A program made the translations under genes and the position numbers. A stretch of DNA of 49,766 nt, taken from Collinsella sp. Its GTDB lineage: Bacteria; Actinomycetota; Coriobacteriia; Coriobacteriales; Coriobacteriaceae. The notes beneath the pieces are model-generated. The model was given only the letters and a program-made list of their open reading frames with translations. It was not told the DNA's origin and ran no database searches. The stretch spans positions 1 to 49,766 of the forward strand of contig JAGZEK010000017.1 in assembly GCA_018368345.1 (NCBI GenBank), given 5' to 3'. Positions 1 through 7,160 of the stretch are shown here, in pieces; the first letter of the stretch is position 1, and every line of letters starts with the position of its first letter.

Positions 1-2
1 TC

Positions 3-305
3 GACGAAACTGGAGAGGAGGTATTACGAGCTCCTGTGCGAATTGGAGAGAGCGCTCCCGCAAACTGCCTCTTGACAACTTATAGGAGCGTCGGTTTTAA
101 TTTCACAAAATCCGGGATGGTCGAGGTAGCTCGGTCAAACGTAGTAGATGGCCGCATTTCGTGGCAAACGGTCCGACCCAAGGCCCAGGGCGGCCAGCCT
201 CGGATGACCATTCACGAAGTTGCGGTGGAATACGGACTGAATTGGCGCCTTAAAGGCAAAAACACTCCGTATTTCACCGCAAGTTATTGGGGGGACGGGT
301 TTTAG
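3..305 (+). CDS. 3' end of an unidentified protein (cut by window edge)
   Basis: The frame is open from the first bases of the window to a TAG stop, giving at least 100 residues without an upstream stop. A GTG at position 36 lies in frame, but no ribosome binding site marks it as a start, so this is most likely the C-terminal part of a longer gene. The visible part ends in aromatic residues (YFTASYWGDGF). I do not recognise a family, and there is no signal peptide or membrane segment in it. Its codons are less GC-biased than those of the following gene. Its stop codon overlaps the stop of the convergent tadA fusion gene, with no terminator between them. Confidence 0.5.
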   Translation, partial: DETGEEVLRAPVRIGESAPANCLLTTYRSVGFNFTKSGMVEVARSNVVDGRISWQTVRPKAQGGQPRMTIHEVAVEYGLNWRLKGKNTPYFTASYWGDGF

Positions 306-2083
306 AGGCGAGCGAGGTCATAGGCTTGGGCAGCTGCCTCGCCGGCGCAGATGAGGTTGGTTGTGGCCTCTTGCACACCGAGCGCCCGCTCCAGGTTCAT
401 GGGCTTGCGACAGATCGGCAGTACAAGGTCGATGCCCTGCCCATACACCGCATCCAGGTTGTCGGCGCGACCGCCCACGACGGCGACCACCGGCTTGCCA
501 TATCGCTTGGCGCGGCGAGCCACACCCACCGGCGCCTTTCCAGCGGCGGATTGCTCGTCCATATTACCCTCGCCCGTTATGACCAGGTCGACATCGCGCA
601 CGTGCTCGTCAAATCCCACGAGATCGAGCACCGTCTCCACGCCCGAGCGTAGCTCCGCACCGAGCGCCAACAGCGCTGCTCCCAGGCCGCCGGCGGCACC
701 GGCACCGGGCACGCCGAGCACCGAGCTAAACGTCCGCGCACCCTCGGGCACGCGCAGTAACCCCTGAGCCCGTGCCTCGGCAATCGCCGCATCGAGCAGG
801 CGACCGTAGTCGACCATCCAGCTGTCGCACCTGCTCAGCGCCTCGGCATCATCCGTCGGCAGGCCCTTCTGCCCACCGAACACCGCTAGGGCGCCTCGGC
901 GTCCCACAAGCGGATTCTCGACATCGGAAAGCACCACGACACGCGCGCCGCTCAGCGCCCGAAGCGCTGGCGCCAAATCGATACTCACCACGTGTTCGAG
1001 ACCCGCGAGACCGGGAGCGATATCGCGGCCGTGCTCATCGACAAGGCGCGCGCCCAGCGCCTGCAGCATACCGGCGCCACCGTCGTTGGTGGCGCTGCCG
1101 CCCAAGCCAATATAGATAGTCTTTGCCCCGGCACGAACCGCACGGAGCATCAGCCCACCCACGCCATAGGTTGTAGCAGCCAGCGCCGACGACTCCGTGC
1201 AAGGCGAGTACCCGATGCCCGCGGCTTCGGCCATCTCAATAACAGCCGACTCATGCTCGACATCAACCAGCATCCGGGCAGGCACACGCTCGCTCAAGGG
1301 CCCTGCAACCTCGCAGGTCACAAGCTCGCCACCGCAGGCGGCAACGGCATCGAGCGTTCCCTCACCACCATCTGCCAGCGGCAATGTGCGCACCTCGGCA
1401 TCGGGCCAAACGCGGCGCACGCCTTCGGCAACGGCCTCCTCCGCCTGCGCACTCGACACGCTGCCCTTAAAGGAATCAATCGCCAACAGTACAAGGCGGG
1501 GCCGGCGGCACGCAGGACCAAAGTTGAGCGCCTCAACGGCAATATCTTTGGCACACGCGAACGCCTCGGCATGAGCGGCATGTGCCTCAAGATCGACCCC
1601 ACAACCGCAGCCAGCACCATCGGTGCCACGTAGCCCACTAAAATAGCTGCTCAGCACCTCACGACACTCGTCTGCCAGCACGCCGGCGGTCACGTTAAAC
1701 CGGTGATTCAGGCGCGAGTCGGCATTCAAATCGTATAGGGATCCCAACGCGCCCGCCTTGGCGTCGCTCGCGCCATACACGCAGCGTCCCGCGCGCGCGT
1801 TGACCATAAGCCCCGCACACATGCAGCAGGGCTCGAGCGTCACGTAGACCGTACAGTCGGAAAGGCGCCAGCGACCGAGCGACCGAGCGGCAGCGCACAG
1901 GGCCGCGAACTCTGCATGCGCCGAAGGGTCCTGATCGAGCTCGCGACGATTATGCGCCCGCGCGACAATCTCACCCGCGCGCACCACCACAGCGCCAATG
2001 GGCACCTCGCCCACCGCCGCGGCGGCGCGCGCCTCCACCAACGCCTCGCGCATGAACTTCTCGTCGATTTCGGTGCTCGTCAT
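302..2083 (-). CDS. tadA: tRNA adenosine deaminase (TadA) fused to glycerate kinase
   Basis: The protein has 593 residues and two domains. Residues 1 to about 155 are a TadA-type deaminase, which converts A34 of tRNA-Arg(ACG) to inosine; the zinc site is visible as HAE (His56, Glu58) and PCCMC (Cys86, Cys89). Residues from about 194 to the end are a complete glycerate 2-kinase of the GarK/GlxK family, with the LAIDSFKGS start, the LADGGEGT motif and ITGEGNMDEQ near the C-terminus. The linker (about 155-193) is rich in Cys and His. No frameshift or stop separates the halves. The ATG at 2083 was chosen because GGGAAGG lies just upstream; a longer start at 2134 would run up against the divergent tRNA gene. 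A fusion of these two functions is unusual (see findings). Confidence 0.9.
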   Translation of the reverse strand: MTSTEIDEKFMREALVEARAAAAVGEVPIGAVVVRAGEIVARAHNRRELDQDPSAHAEFAALCAAARSLGRWRLSDCTVYVTLEPCCMCAGLMVNARAGRCVYGASDAKAGALGSLYDLNADSRLNHRFNVTAGVLADECREVLSSYFSGLRGTDGAGCGCGVDLEAHAAHAEAFACAKDIAVEALNFGPACRRPRLVLLAIDSFKGSVSSAQAEEAVAEGVRRVWPDAEVRTLPLADGGEGTLDAVAACGGELVTCEVAGPLSERVPARMLVDVEHESAVIEMAEAAGIGYSPCTESSALAATTYGVGGLMLRAVRAGAKTIYIGLGGSATNDGGAGMLQALGARLVDEHGRDIAPGLAGLEHVVSIDLAPALRALSGARVVVLSDVENPLVGRRGALAVFGGQKGLPTDDAEALSRCDSWMVDYGRLLDAAIAEARAQGLLRVPEGARTFSSVLGVPGAGAAGGLGAALLALGAELRSGVETVLDLVGFDEHVRDVDLVITGEGNMDEQSAAGKAPVGVARRAKRYGKPVVAVVGGRADNLDAVYGQGIDLVLPICRKPMNLERALGVQEATTNLICAGEAAAQAYDLARL

Positions 2084-2134
2084 CGTTCGCCTTCCCTGTT
2101 GCAAATTCAAAACGATGCTATCATTACGACTCAC

Positions 2135-2224
2135 GGAGAGATGGCAGAGCGGTTGAATGCGGCGGTCTTGAAAACCGTTGAGCGCGAGAGCGTTCCGGGG
2201 GTTCGAATCCCCCTCTCTCCGCCA
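2135..2224 (+). tRNA. tRNA-Ser (UGA anticodon)
   Basis: The acceptor stem GGAGAGA (2135-2141) pairs with TCTCTCC (2214-2220), followed by the discriminator G and an encoded CCA. The anticodon loop CTTGAAA (2167-2173) gives anticodon TGA at 2169-2171, reading UCN serine codons. A long variable arm, as expected for class II tRNA-Ser, sits between the anticodon arm and the T-arm GGTTCGAATCC. The gene diverges from the tadA fusion; a possible -10 TATCAT lies at 2119-2124. Confidence 0.97.
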
Positions 2225-2227
2225 CTT

Positions 2228-2824
2228 TTAGTGATGCACCGGTGTCATGGTCCGCTCAAACAGTGCATCGACCACGTCGGCCATCTCGGGTCGACGCTCA
2301 AGATCGTGGCCCGATTCCCACCATATCGTGAAAAGTCGAATAATACCGCCGGCGACAAACTCAGACGTCGTCTCGAGCGACACGGGGGCCAGGGCATCCT
2401 CGGCAAGCACGTTCATCACACGCTCGCGGATGGAGCGGGCAATACGGTCGCAAATAACGTTGGTCAGCATTCCCGACATGCTGCTCGCCAAAATGTTGTC
2501 CATGAGCTGCTCATGGGCCAGAATCAGGTCCATGGCATCGTCCAAAATCGCGTGCCGAAGCGCGCGCACGTCCTCGGCAGACACTGTGCCGGCCTCATCG
2601 GGCTGTTTTTGCGGCAAGCCGGACATGAGCTCATCGATATAAAAGGCAAAGTAATCGTTCTTGTCGCGAAAGTGCTTGTAGAACGTCGTGCGGCGAATCA
2701 TGGCGCGGTCGCACAGCATGGCAACCGTCAGGTCCTCAAAACGATGCTCCTCGAGAAGCTCGGTGAAAGCATCGAACAGGGCACGGTAGGTTTTCTTAAT
2801 GCGAAGGTCCACTGGTATCGCCAT
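2228..2824 (-). CDS. TetR/AcrR family transcriptional regulator
   Basis: The protein has 198 residues. The N-terminus (IKKTYRALFDAFTELLEEHRFEDLTVAMLCDRAMIRRTTFYKHFRDKNDYF, written here in pieces: IKKTYRALFDAF, FEDLTVAMLCDRAMI, TTFYKHFRDKND) is a typical TetR helix-turn-helix, about residues 7-55. The C-terminal ligand domain resembles the TetR_C_8 (DhaS-like) type. The ATG at 2824 directly precedes MAIPVDLRIKK; GAGG abuts it and spacing is poor, so an upstream TTG is possible. It diverges from the lemA-type gene, and an inverted repeat overlapping that promoter (2955-2976) could be its operator. Ligand and targets are unknown. Confidence 0.85.
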   Translation of the reverse strand: MAIPVDLRIKKTYRALFDAFTELLEEHRFEDLTVAMLCDRAMIRRTTFYKHFRDKNDYFAFYIDELMSGLPQKQPDEAGTVSAEDVRALRHAILDDAMDLILAHEQLMDNILASSMSGMLTNVICDRIARSIRERVMNVLAEDALAPVSLETTSEFVAGGIIRLFTIWWESGHDLERRPEMADVVDALFERTMTPVHH

Positions 2825-2954
2825 CCTCAGGGCAAAGACAACACTCGTCAATCTGTCGCATATCTTACACCTGTACCTCGCGCGTTTTACCCCGGTGCCG
2901 ACCCCGCCGAAAACATAACGCTTACCGGAAAGTTCGGCACGGCAAAACGTTGCG

Positions 2955-2976
2955 GGTATACTAGTAGCGTTATACC
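2955..2976. promoter_or_regulatory. Inverted repeat over the lemA promoter (TetR operator candidate)
   Basis: GGTATA (2955-2960) and TATACC (2971-2976) form a perfect 6-bp inverted repeat with a 10-bp spacer. It overlaps TATACT (2957-2962), the best -10 for the LemA gene; TTCGGC 18 bp upstream is a weak -35. Its place between the divergent TetR and LemA genes suggests a TetR-family operator. No binding evidence is available from sequence alone. Confidence 0.4.
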
Positions 2977-3023
2977 AACGGCAGCTGGCGCATGCCGCCG
3001 CGGCCATTCGAAACGGAGACATC

Positions 3024-3575
3024 ATGATTACCGTCATCATCGGCATCGTTGTTGTCATTGTGATTGTCTGCGCCATCGCCGGCATCTACAACAACATGGT
3101 CACCAAGCGTAACCGCATCGATAACGCCTGGCAGAACATCGATACGCAGCTGCAGCGCCGCAACGACCTGATCCCCAACCTGGTCGAGACCGTCAAGGGC
3201 TACGCCAAGCACGAGCAAGAGACGCTCTCCGCCGTGATCAGCGCGCGTAACACCGCCGTCAAGGCCACCACGCCCGAGGCCAAGATGGAAGCCGACAACG
3301 TGCTGACCGGTGCGCTGCGCCAGCTCTTCGCCGTGGCCGAGGCCTACCCCGATCTGAAGGCAAACACCAACTTTACGCAGCTGCAGGCATCGCTCGAGGA
3401 TACCGAGAACAAGATTAGCTATGCACGCCAGAGCTACAACGACTGCGTGCTCAGCTACAACAACGCCATCCAGACGTTCCCGGCTGTCATCTTTGCCGGC
3501 ATCTTCCAGTTTAAGGAGCGCCAGGGCTTCGAGGCCGCCGAAGCAGCCCGCCAGGCCCCGACCGTCAAGTTCTAG
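3024..3575 (+). CDS. lemA: LemA family membrane protein
   Basis: The protein has 183 residues. A single hydrophobic helix at residues 3-22 is followed by the typical LemA core: YNNMVTKRNRIDNAWQNIDTQLQRRNDLIPNLVETVKGY, seen as the fragments NRIDNAWQNIDTQL, RRNDLIPNLVETVKGY and, near the end, YNNAIQTFPAVIFAGIFQF. These regions form the long helical bundle of the family. LemA proteins are anchored in the membrane with an N-out helix; their molecular role is poorly known. A GGAG site precedes the ATG. The usual partners (TPM-domain proteins or HtpX) are absent here, so it appears to be a monocistronic copy ending at a strong terminator. Confidence 0.93.
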   Translation: MITVIIGIVVVIVIVCAIAGIYNNMVTKRNRIDNAWQNIDTQLQRRNDLIPNLVETVKGYAKHEQETLSAVISARNTAVKATTPEAKMEADNVLTGALRQLFAVAEAYPDLKANTNFTQLQASLEDTENKISYARQSYNDCVLSYNNAIQTFPAVIFAGIFQFKERQGFEAAEAARQAPTVKF

Positions 3576-3611
3576 TAGTTTGACAGCGCATCTTTAATCG
3601 GCCAAATGCAT

Positions 3612-3650
3612 AAACCGCCCCGTCGAATGCATACTTCGACGGGGCGGTTT
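3612..3650 (+). terminator. Rho-independent terminator of lemA
   Basis: The arms AAACCGCCCCGTCGAA (3612-3627) and TTCGACGGGGCGGTTT (3635-3650) are perfectly complementary around a 7-nt loop and are followed by CCTTTTTC. Confidence 0.9.
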
Positions 3651-3994
3651 CCTTTTTCGCGAAGGTCCCCCTCTAGGCGCCGTGCATTTTTAGGAGTATT
3701 CAACATAACCAAGGGCTTCGGGCGCCGCGATAAATGCCAAAGAGCGCAAATATCCCTGCAAATCAAACGCTGTCAGCCCATAACCCCGCCCATCATTCGT
3801 AGAAAACATCGAGAAATCCCGATTTTTTGCCCGAGGTCGGTATGCAGGGGCCTTCGATTGCAGAATACTCGCAAAAATGCACGTCGCCACCACCCCCACA
3901 TGGCGCGAACCAAAACAAATGCGCAGCCTAAAAGGCCGCGCACCATCTTTGTTCAGATTAATCATTGCCCGTACGGCAGCGCCAGGGTGACACA

Positions 3995-4119
3995 GGCCCG
4001 AGGGCGACCTTCCTTTCCGGCGCACTCCACAGGACGAAAGAACCCCCGCCGCACGTAGTGCGCAGCGGAGGTTCTTTCATGTCCGAGGACGCGCCGAAAG
4101 GGAAGGTCGCCCTCGGGCC
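3995..4119. repeat. 125-bp nested palindrome between lemA and ilvE
   Basis: The outer arms 3995-4023 and 4091-4119 (29 nt each) are complementary apart from a shifted C in the middle. Nested inside is a second hairpin with arms GAAAGAACC (4036-4044) and GGTTCTTTC (4070-4078) and further pairing around GCACGTAGTGC. The element lies between convergent genes, so the inner hairpin may help to end ilvE transcription, but the whole is far longer than a terminator. The rest of the 560-bp gap (3651-3994) contains no gene I can support. Confidence 0.85.
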
Positions 4120-4135
4120 GGACAGCTAAGACAGC

Positions 4136-5188
4136 TTACGCGACGGTGTAAACCCAGTTGTGCTTATCCTCAACGGCACCAGACTGAATGCCGGTCAGGG
4201 TCTCGCGGAGCTTCTTCATCACAGGGCCGATCTCGGTGTAGCCAGCCGGGAAGGTCACGGTCTCGTCGGCGCCGTAGACCTTGTTGTCGATCTCGCCAAC
4301 CGGGGAGATGACGGCAGCGGTGCCGCACAGGCCGCACTCAACAAAGGTGCCGGCCTTGACCTCGGCCCACTCGACGGGACGCTGGTCGACGGTCATGCCC
4401 AGGTCCTGAGCAACCTGAACGAGCGAACGACGGGTGATAGAGGGCAGGATGGAGTCGGTGTGCGACTGCGGAACGACGAGGGTGCCGTCCTCCTTCACGA
4501 ACAGCACGTTGGCGCCGCCGGTCTCCTCGACATAGGTGCGGGACTCGGAGTCGAGATACAGGTTCTCGGCATAGCCCTCGCGATGGGCCTCCATCGTGGG
4601 CTTAAGGGACATGGCGTAGTTCAGGCCGGCCTTGATGTTGCCGGTGCCGTGCGGTGCGGCACGGTCATACTCAGAAACGCGCAGCTTGACGGGCTTGAGG
4701 CCACCCTTAAAGTACGGACCGACCGGGGTCACGAGGATGCGGAACGTGTACTCAGGAGCGGGAGCCACGCCGATCACGTCACCGGAGCCGATCATAAACG
4801 GACGCACGTACAGGGTCGCGCCGGAACCGAAGGGCGGAACCCAGGCGGCGTTGGCAGAAACGACCTGCTTGACAGCCTCGACGAACTTGTCCTTGGGGAA
4901 CGGGGGCATCTCGAGACGCTGGGCGGAGTTATACATGCGCTCGGCGTTCATGTCGGGACGGAAGCAGACGATGCTGCCGTCCTCGGCGGTGTAGGCCTTC
5001 AGGCCCTCAAAGACCTCCTGGCAGTAATGGAAGATGCCACCGCACTCGGAGACATGCAGGGTGTGGTCGGTAGTCAGGCCGCCCTCGTCCCACTCGCCAT
5101 CCTTCCAATGAGCCTCGTAGCTGTAATCGGTCTTCATGTAGCCAAAGCCGAGGCTACCCCAATCGATATCCTTCTTCTCGACAGTCAT
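4136..5188 (-). CDS. ilvE: Branched-chain amino acid aminotransferase
   Basis: The protein has 350 residues, the usual length of type II (BCAT-like, fold IV) enzymes. It catalyses the reversible transfer of the amino group between glutamate and the 2-oxo acids of leucine, isoleucine and valine. GTGNIKAGLNYA carries the PLP-binding Lys186, and QEVFEGLKAY and YVEETGGANVLFV are family motifs. AAGGAG eight bases before the ATG fixes the start at 5188. A promoter is visible 154 bases upstream, giving a long untranslated leader. A 17-nt motif just upstream of the -35 also occurs in the amino-acid ABC transporter promoter, which suggests shared amino-acid control. Confidence 0.95.
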   Translation of the reverse strand: MTVEKKDIDWGSLGFGYMKTDYSYEAHWKDGEWDEGGLTTDHTLHVSECGGIFHYCQEVFEGLKAYTAEDGSIVCFRPDMNAERMYNSAQRLEMPPFPKDKFVEAVKQVVSANAAWVPPFGSGATLYVRPFMIGSGDVIGVAPAPEYTFRILVTPVGPYFKGGLKPVKLRVSEYDRAAPHGTGNIKAGLNYAMSLKPTMEAHREGYAENLYLDSESRTYVEETGGANVLFVKEDGTLVVPQSHTDSILPSITRRSLVQVAQDLGMTVDQRPVEWAEVKAGTFVECGLCGTAAVISPVGEIDNKVYGADETVTFPAGYTEIGPVMKKLRETLTGIQSGAVEDKHNWVYTVA

Positions 5189-5341
5189 ATGTCGCTCCTT
5201 ACATACACAGTTGCATACTCGCGAACCCGCACGCAAGGACCGGGGCCGACCGCGTCGCAACGTCGCACGCCCGGAGCGTAGAGCCGGACGGGACACGCGA
5301 ACGGCATCAAAGCCGATGGCACGTCGATTCGCATGCACGAG

Positions 5342-5370
5342 ATTGTACTCCGCACGCGCGTCGGATAAAA
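5342..5370 (-). promoter_or_regulatory. Candidate ilvE promoter
   Basis: On the minus strand TTTTAT (5365-5370) and TACAAT (5342-5347) are spaced by 17 bases. The -10 is good and the -35 weak. The AT-rich stretch around it stands out from the GC-rich surroundings. Confidence 0.5.
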
Positions 5371-5377
5371 CGTTTTT

Positions 5378-5394
5378 CTTTAACTAACTAAAGT
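5378..5394. promoter_or_regulatory. Operator-like motif upstream of the ilvE promoter
   Basis: CTTTAACTAACTAAAGT has CTTTA/TAAAG inverted ends and lies 8 bp upstream of the candidate -35. It matches, with one mismatch in 17, the motif at 38906-38922 (read on the minus strand) in the amino-acid ABC promoter region. Confidence 0.5.
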
Positions 5395-5413
5395 ATTTTC
5401 ATTTGACCGAAGC

Positions 5414-5447
5414 AAAAAGGCCCGCCACCGTAAGCGGTGACGGGCCT
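5414..5447 (-). terminator. Terminator of the dedA-type gene
   Basis: Read on the minus strand, AGGCCCGTCACCG pairs with CGGTGGCGGGCCT (5418-5447) around a short loop and is followed by TTTTT. Confidence 0.85.
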
Positions 5448-5476
5448 CAACTGCACGGCTTGCGCGCCGGCTCGAT

Positions 5477-6124
5477 CTACGCGTTCTTTTTGCCCAGCTT
5501 AGCCTTAACCAAGCCGACCACGGTCGGGATGATCGACACGGCGACGATGCCGATAATCAGCAGCTCAAAGTGCTCCTGCACAAAGGGGATGCCGCCAAAG
5601 AAGTAGCCCAGCAGCGTAAAGAGCGTTGACCAGGTGATGCCGCCCAGCACGTTGTAGATGACAAAGTTGCGCCAGTGCATGCCGCCCATACCGGCAATAA
5701 AGGGCACAAAGGTGCGGATAAACGGGAAGAAGCGGCCCAGGAAGATGGCCAGGTGGCCCCACTTGTCCAAGAAGTCCTCGGACTTTTTGATGCGCTCGGG
5801 CGTCATGGCCTTGACCTTGCCCGAGGCGATGATCTTTTTGCCAAAGAAGTGACCGATCATAAAGTTGCACTGATCGCCCAAGATGGCAGCAGCCCATGCG
5901 GTAGCCAGAAGCGCCACGATGTTAAAGCCGCCGTTGTGGGCAAAGAAGCCCGAGGCAAACAGCAGCGAATCGCCGGGAAGGAACGGGAAGAACACCACGC
6001 CCGTCTCGATAAAGATGATCAGGAACACACAGCCGTAGGCCATGAGCGGACCGGCGGCGATCCAGCTGGCGATCGCGGTGCGCGGGTCCTTAAGCAGCTC
6101 GGCAATGAAATTGATGAAACCCAT
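5477..6124 (-). CDS. DedA family (VTT domain) membrane protein
   Basis: The protein has 215 residues and several membrane segments. Typical DedA features are FIETGVVFFPFLPGDSLLF near the N-terminus and the conserved GRFFPFIRTFVPFIAG stretch, which carries the essential arginine of the family. Members are linked to membrane lipid carrier recycling and proton-motive-force homeostasis. GAGAGG nine bases upstream supports the ATG at 6124. The gene is divergent from cysE and ends in its own terminator, so it is probably monocistronic. The exact substrate cannot be told from sequence. Confidence 0.9.
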   Translation of the reverse strand: MGFINFIAELLKDPRTAIASWIAAGPLMAYGCVFLIIFIETGVVFFPFLPGDSLLFASGFFAHNGGFNIVALLATAWAAAILGDQCNFMIGHFFGKKIIASGKVKAMTPERIKKSEDFLDKWGHLAIFLGRFFPFIRTFVPFIAGMGGMHWRNFVIYNVLGGITWSTLFTLLGYFFGGIPFVQEHFELLIIGIVAVSIIPTVVGLVKAKLGKKNA

Positions 6125-6244
6125 GAAGTAAAACCTCTCAGTTGTGGGCGCGGACACGTCCAAGTTGACCAGTATACGGTTGCGGCGCGACCATGCACGC
6201 GACCGCACAAAAGCATGACTCCATTACCAGCAAGTTTGCATAAC

Positions 6245-6256
6245 TGACACCTGTCA
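6245..6256. promoter_or_regulatory. Palindrome in the dedA-cysE divergent promoter region
   Basis: TGACACCTGTCA is a perfect inverted repeat of 5-bp arms with two central bases. Together with the palindrome on the cysE -10 it is a candidate regulator site. Confidence 0.3.
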
Positions 6257-6279
6257 CGCAAAGCCGTGAAAGATTGCTC

Positions 6280-6307
6280 TTCATAATCCCTAGCGAATCG
6301 CTATACT
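6280..6307 (+). promoter_or_regulatory. Candidate cysE promoter with overlapping palindrome
   Basis: TTCATA (6280-6285) and TATACT (6302-6307) are spaced by 16 bases. The palindrome TAGCGAATCGCTA (6291-6303) runs into the -10, a position from which a repressor could block initiation. The -35 is weak. Confidence 0.4.
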
Positions 6308-6348
6308 TTATTGAATCGCATTGCCATGGCGCTAAGGGAGGGCGGCCG

Positions 6349-7053
6349 GTGAGCTTTATCAATACCATTCGCGAGGACATCAAGACCGTCCAGGCGCAGG
6401 ACCCCGCCGCGCAAAACGGCCTGGTCATTTTCCTTTCGTACCCCGGTCTGCATGCCAAGTGGAACCACGTACCCGAGCACTGGCTCTGGGAGCACGGTCA
6501 TCGCTCGCTCGCCCGCGTGCTCTCGCAAATCACCCGCCACATCACCGGCGTCGAGATTCATCCCGCCGCACATATCGGCAAGCACTTCTTTATCGACCAT
6601 GCCATGGGCGTCGTCATCGGCGAGACCACCATCGTGGGCGACAACTGCGTGCTCTACCAGGGCGTCACGCTCGGCGGTACCGGCAACGAGACCGGCAAAC
6701 GCCACCCAACGCTCGGCGATAACGTCACCGTGGGCACGGGCGCCAAGGTGCTCGGCAACATCCGCATCGGCAACAACGTCAAGATCGGCGGTAACTCGGT
6801 CGTCGTCAAAGACGTGCCCGATAACTGTACCGTCGTGGGCGTGCCCGGTCGCATCATCAAGCGCAACGGCTGCCGCGTGTTCGAAGAAAGCTTCGATGCC
6901 AAGCAGCATCGCGAGTACATGCCCGATGACGCCGCCGAGCAGAGCGCCCTCAACCGCCAGGGCATCACCGAGAATGCCCGCCGCGTCAAGGAACTCGAGC
7001 GAGAGGTGGCCGAGCTCAAGGCCCTCGTCGCCAAGCTCGTGGACGAGCACTAG
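6349..7053 (+). CDS. cysE: Serine O-acetyltransferase
   Basis: The protein has 234 residues and makes O-acetylserine from serine and acetyl-CoA, the first step of cysteine synthesis. After a helical N-terminal part, residues from about 60 to 170 form the left-handed parallel beta-helix, with GVEIHPAAHIGKHFFIDHAMG and GDNCVLYQGVTLGGTG carrying the active-site His and the acetyl-CoA turns. The C-terminus adds a charged coiled coil of about 30 residues (ENARRVKELEREVAELK) that is not part of the minimal enzyme. The GTG at 6349 is preferred over an upstream ATG at 6274 because AGGGAGG sits before it and the promoter lies between the two. cysK is not in the window. Confidence 0.93.
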   Translation: MSFINTIREDIKTVQAQDPAAQNGLVIFLSYPGLHAKWNHVPEHWLWEHGHRSLARVLSQITRHITGVEIHPAAHIGKHFFIDHAMGVVIGETTIVGDNCVLYQGVTLGGTGNETGKRHPTLGDNVTVGTGAKVLGNIRIGNNVKIGGNSVVVKDVPDNCTVVGVPGRIIKRNGCRVFEESFDAKQHREYMPDDAAEQSALNRQGITENARRVKELEREVAELKALVAKLVDEH

Positions 7054-7089
7054 GGCTGCGAACGGTACAGACCCGCATCAACGCAAGAA

Positions 7090-7126
7090 GGCGCGCCAGG
7101 GAATTCATCCCCGGCGCGCCTTGTTT
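7090..7126 (+). terminator. Terminator of cysE
   Basis: GGCGCGCC (7090-7097) and GGCGCGCC (7113-7120) are self-complementary arms around AGGGAATTCATCCCC, followed by TTGTTT. Confidence 0.75.
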
Positions 7127-7130
7127 CCAA

Positions 7131-7159
7131 TGTGACATGCGGGACTGTCCCTTTGTCAC
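7131..7159. repeat. Small palindrome with GGGACTGTCCC core
   Basis: GTGACA (7132-7137) and TGTCAC (7154-7159) form the arms around a central palindrome GGGACTGTCCC (7141-7151). It lies two bases before the stop codon of the convergent ABC exporter gene and belongs with the other GGGAC(A/T)G palindromes in this window. Confidence 0.6.
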
Positions 7160-7160
7160 C

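Noticed and set aside
2825..3085. N-terminal extension of the TetR regulator by 87 residues
   Set aside because: The extra residues are low-complexity and antisense to the LemA start region. The TetR fold begins right after the ATG at 2824.
4160..5281. Long antisense frames opposite ilvE, the ABC exporter, glmS, the PTS operon and the EF-G-like gene
   Set aside because: They are by-products of high GC at the third codon position; they lack ribosome binding sites and protein-like composition, and the opposite strand has a clear enzyme in each case.
5363..5375. GGATAAAACGTTT shared between the ilvE promoter and 12001-12013
   Set aside because: A 13-nt match in AT-rich promoter DNA with no further similarity around it; too weak to call a common operator.
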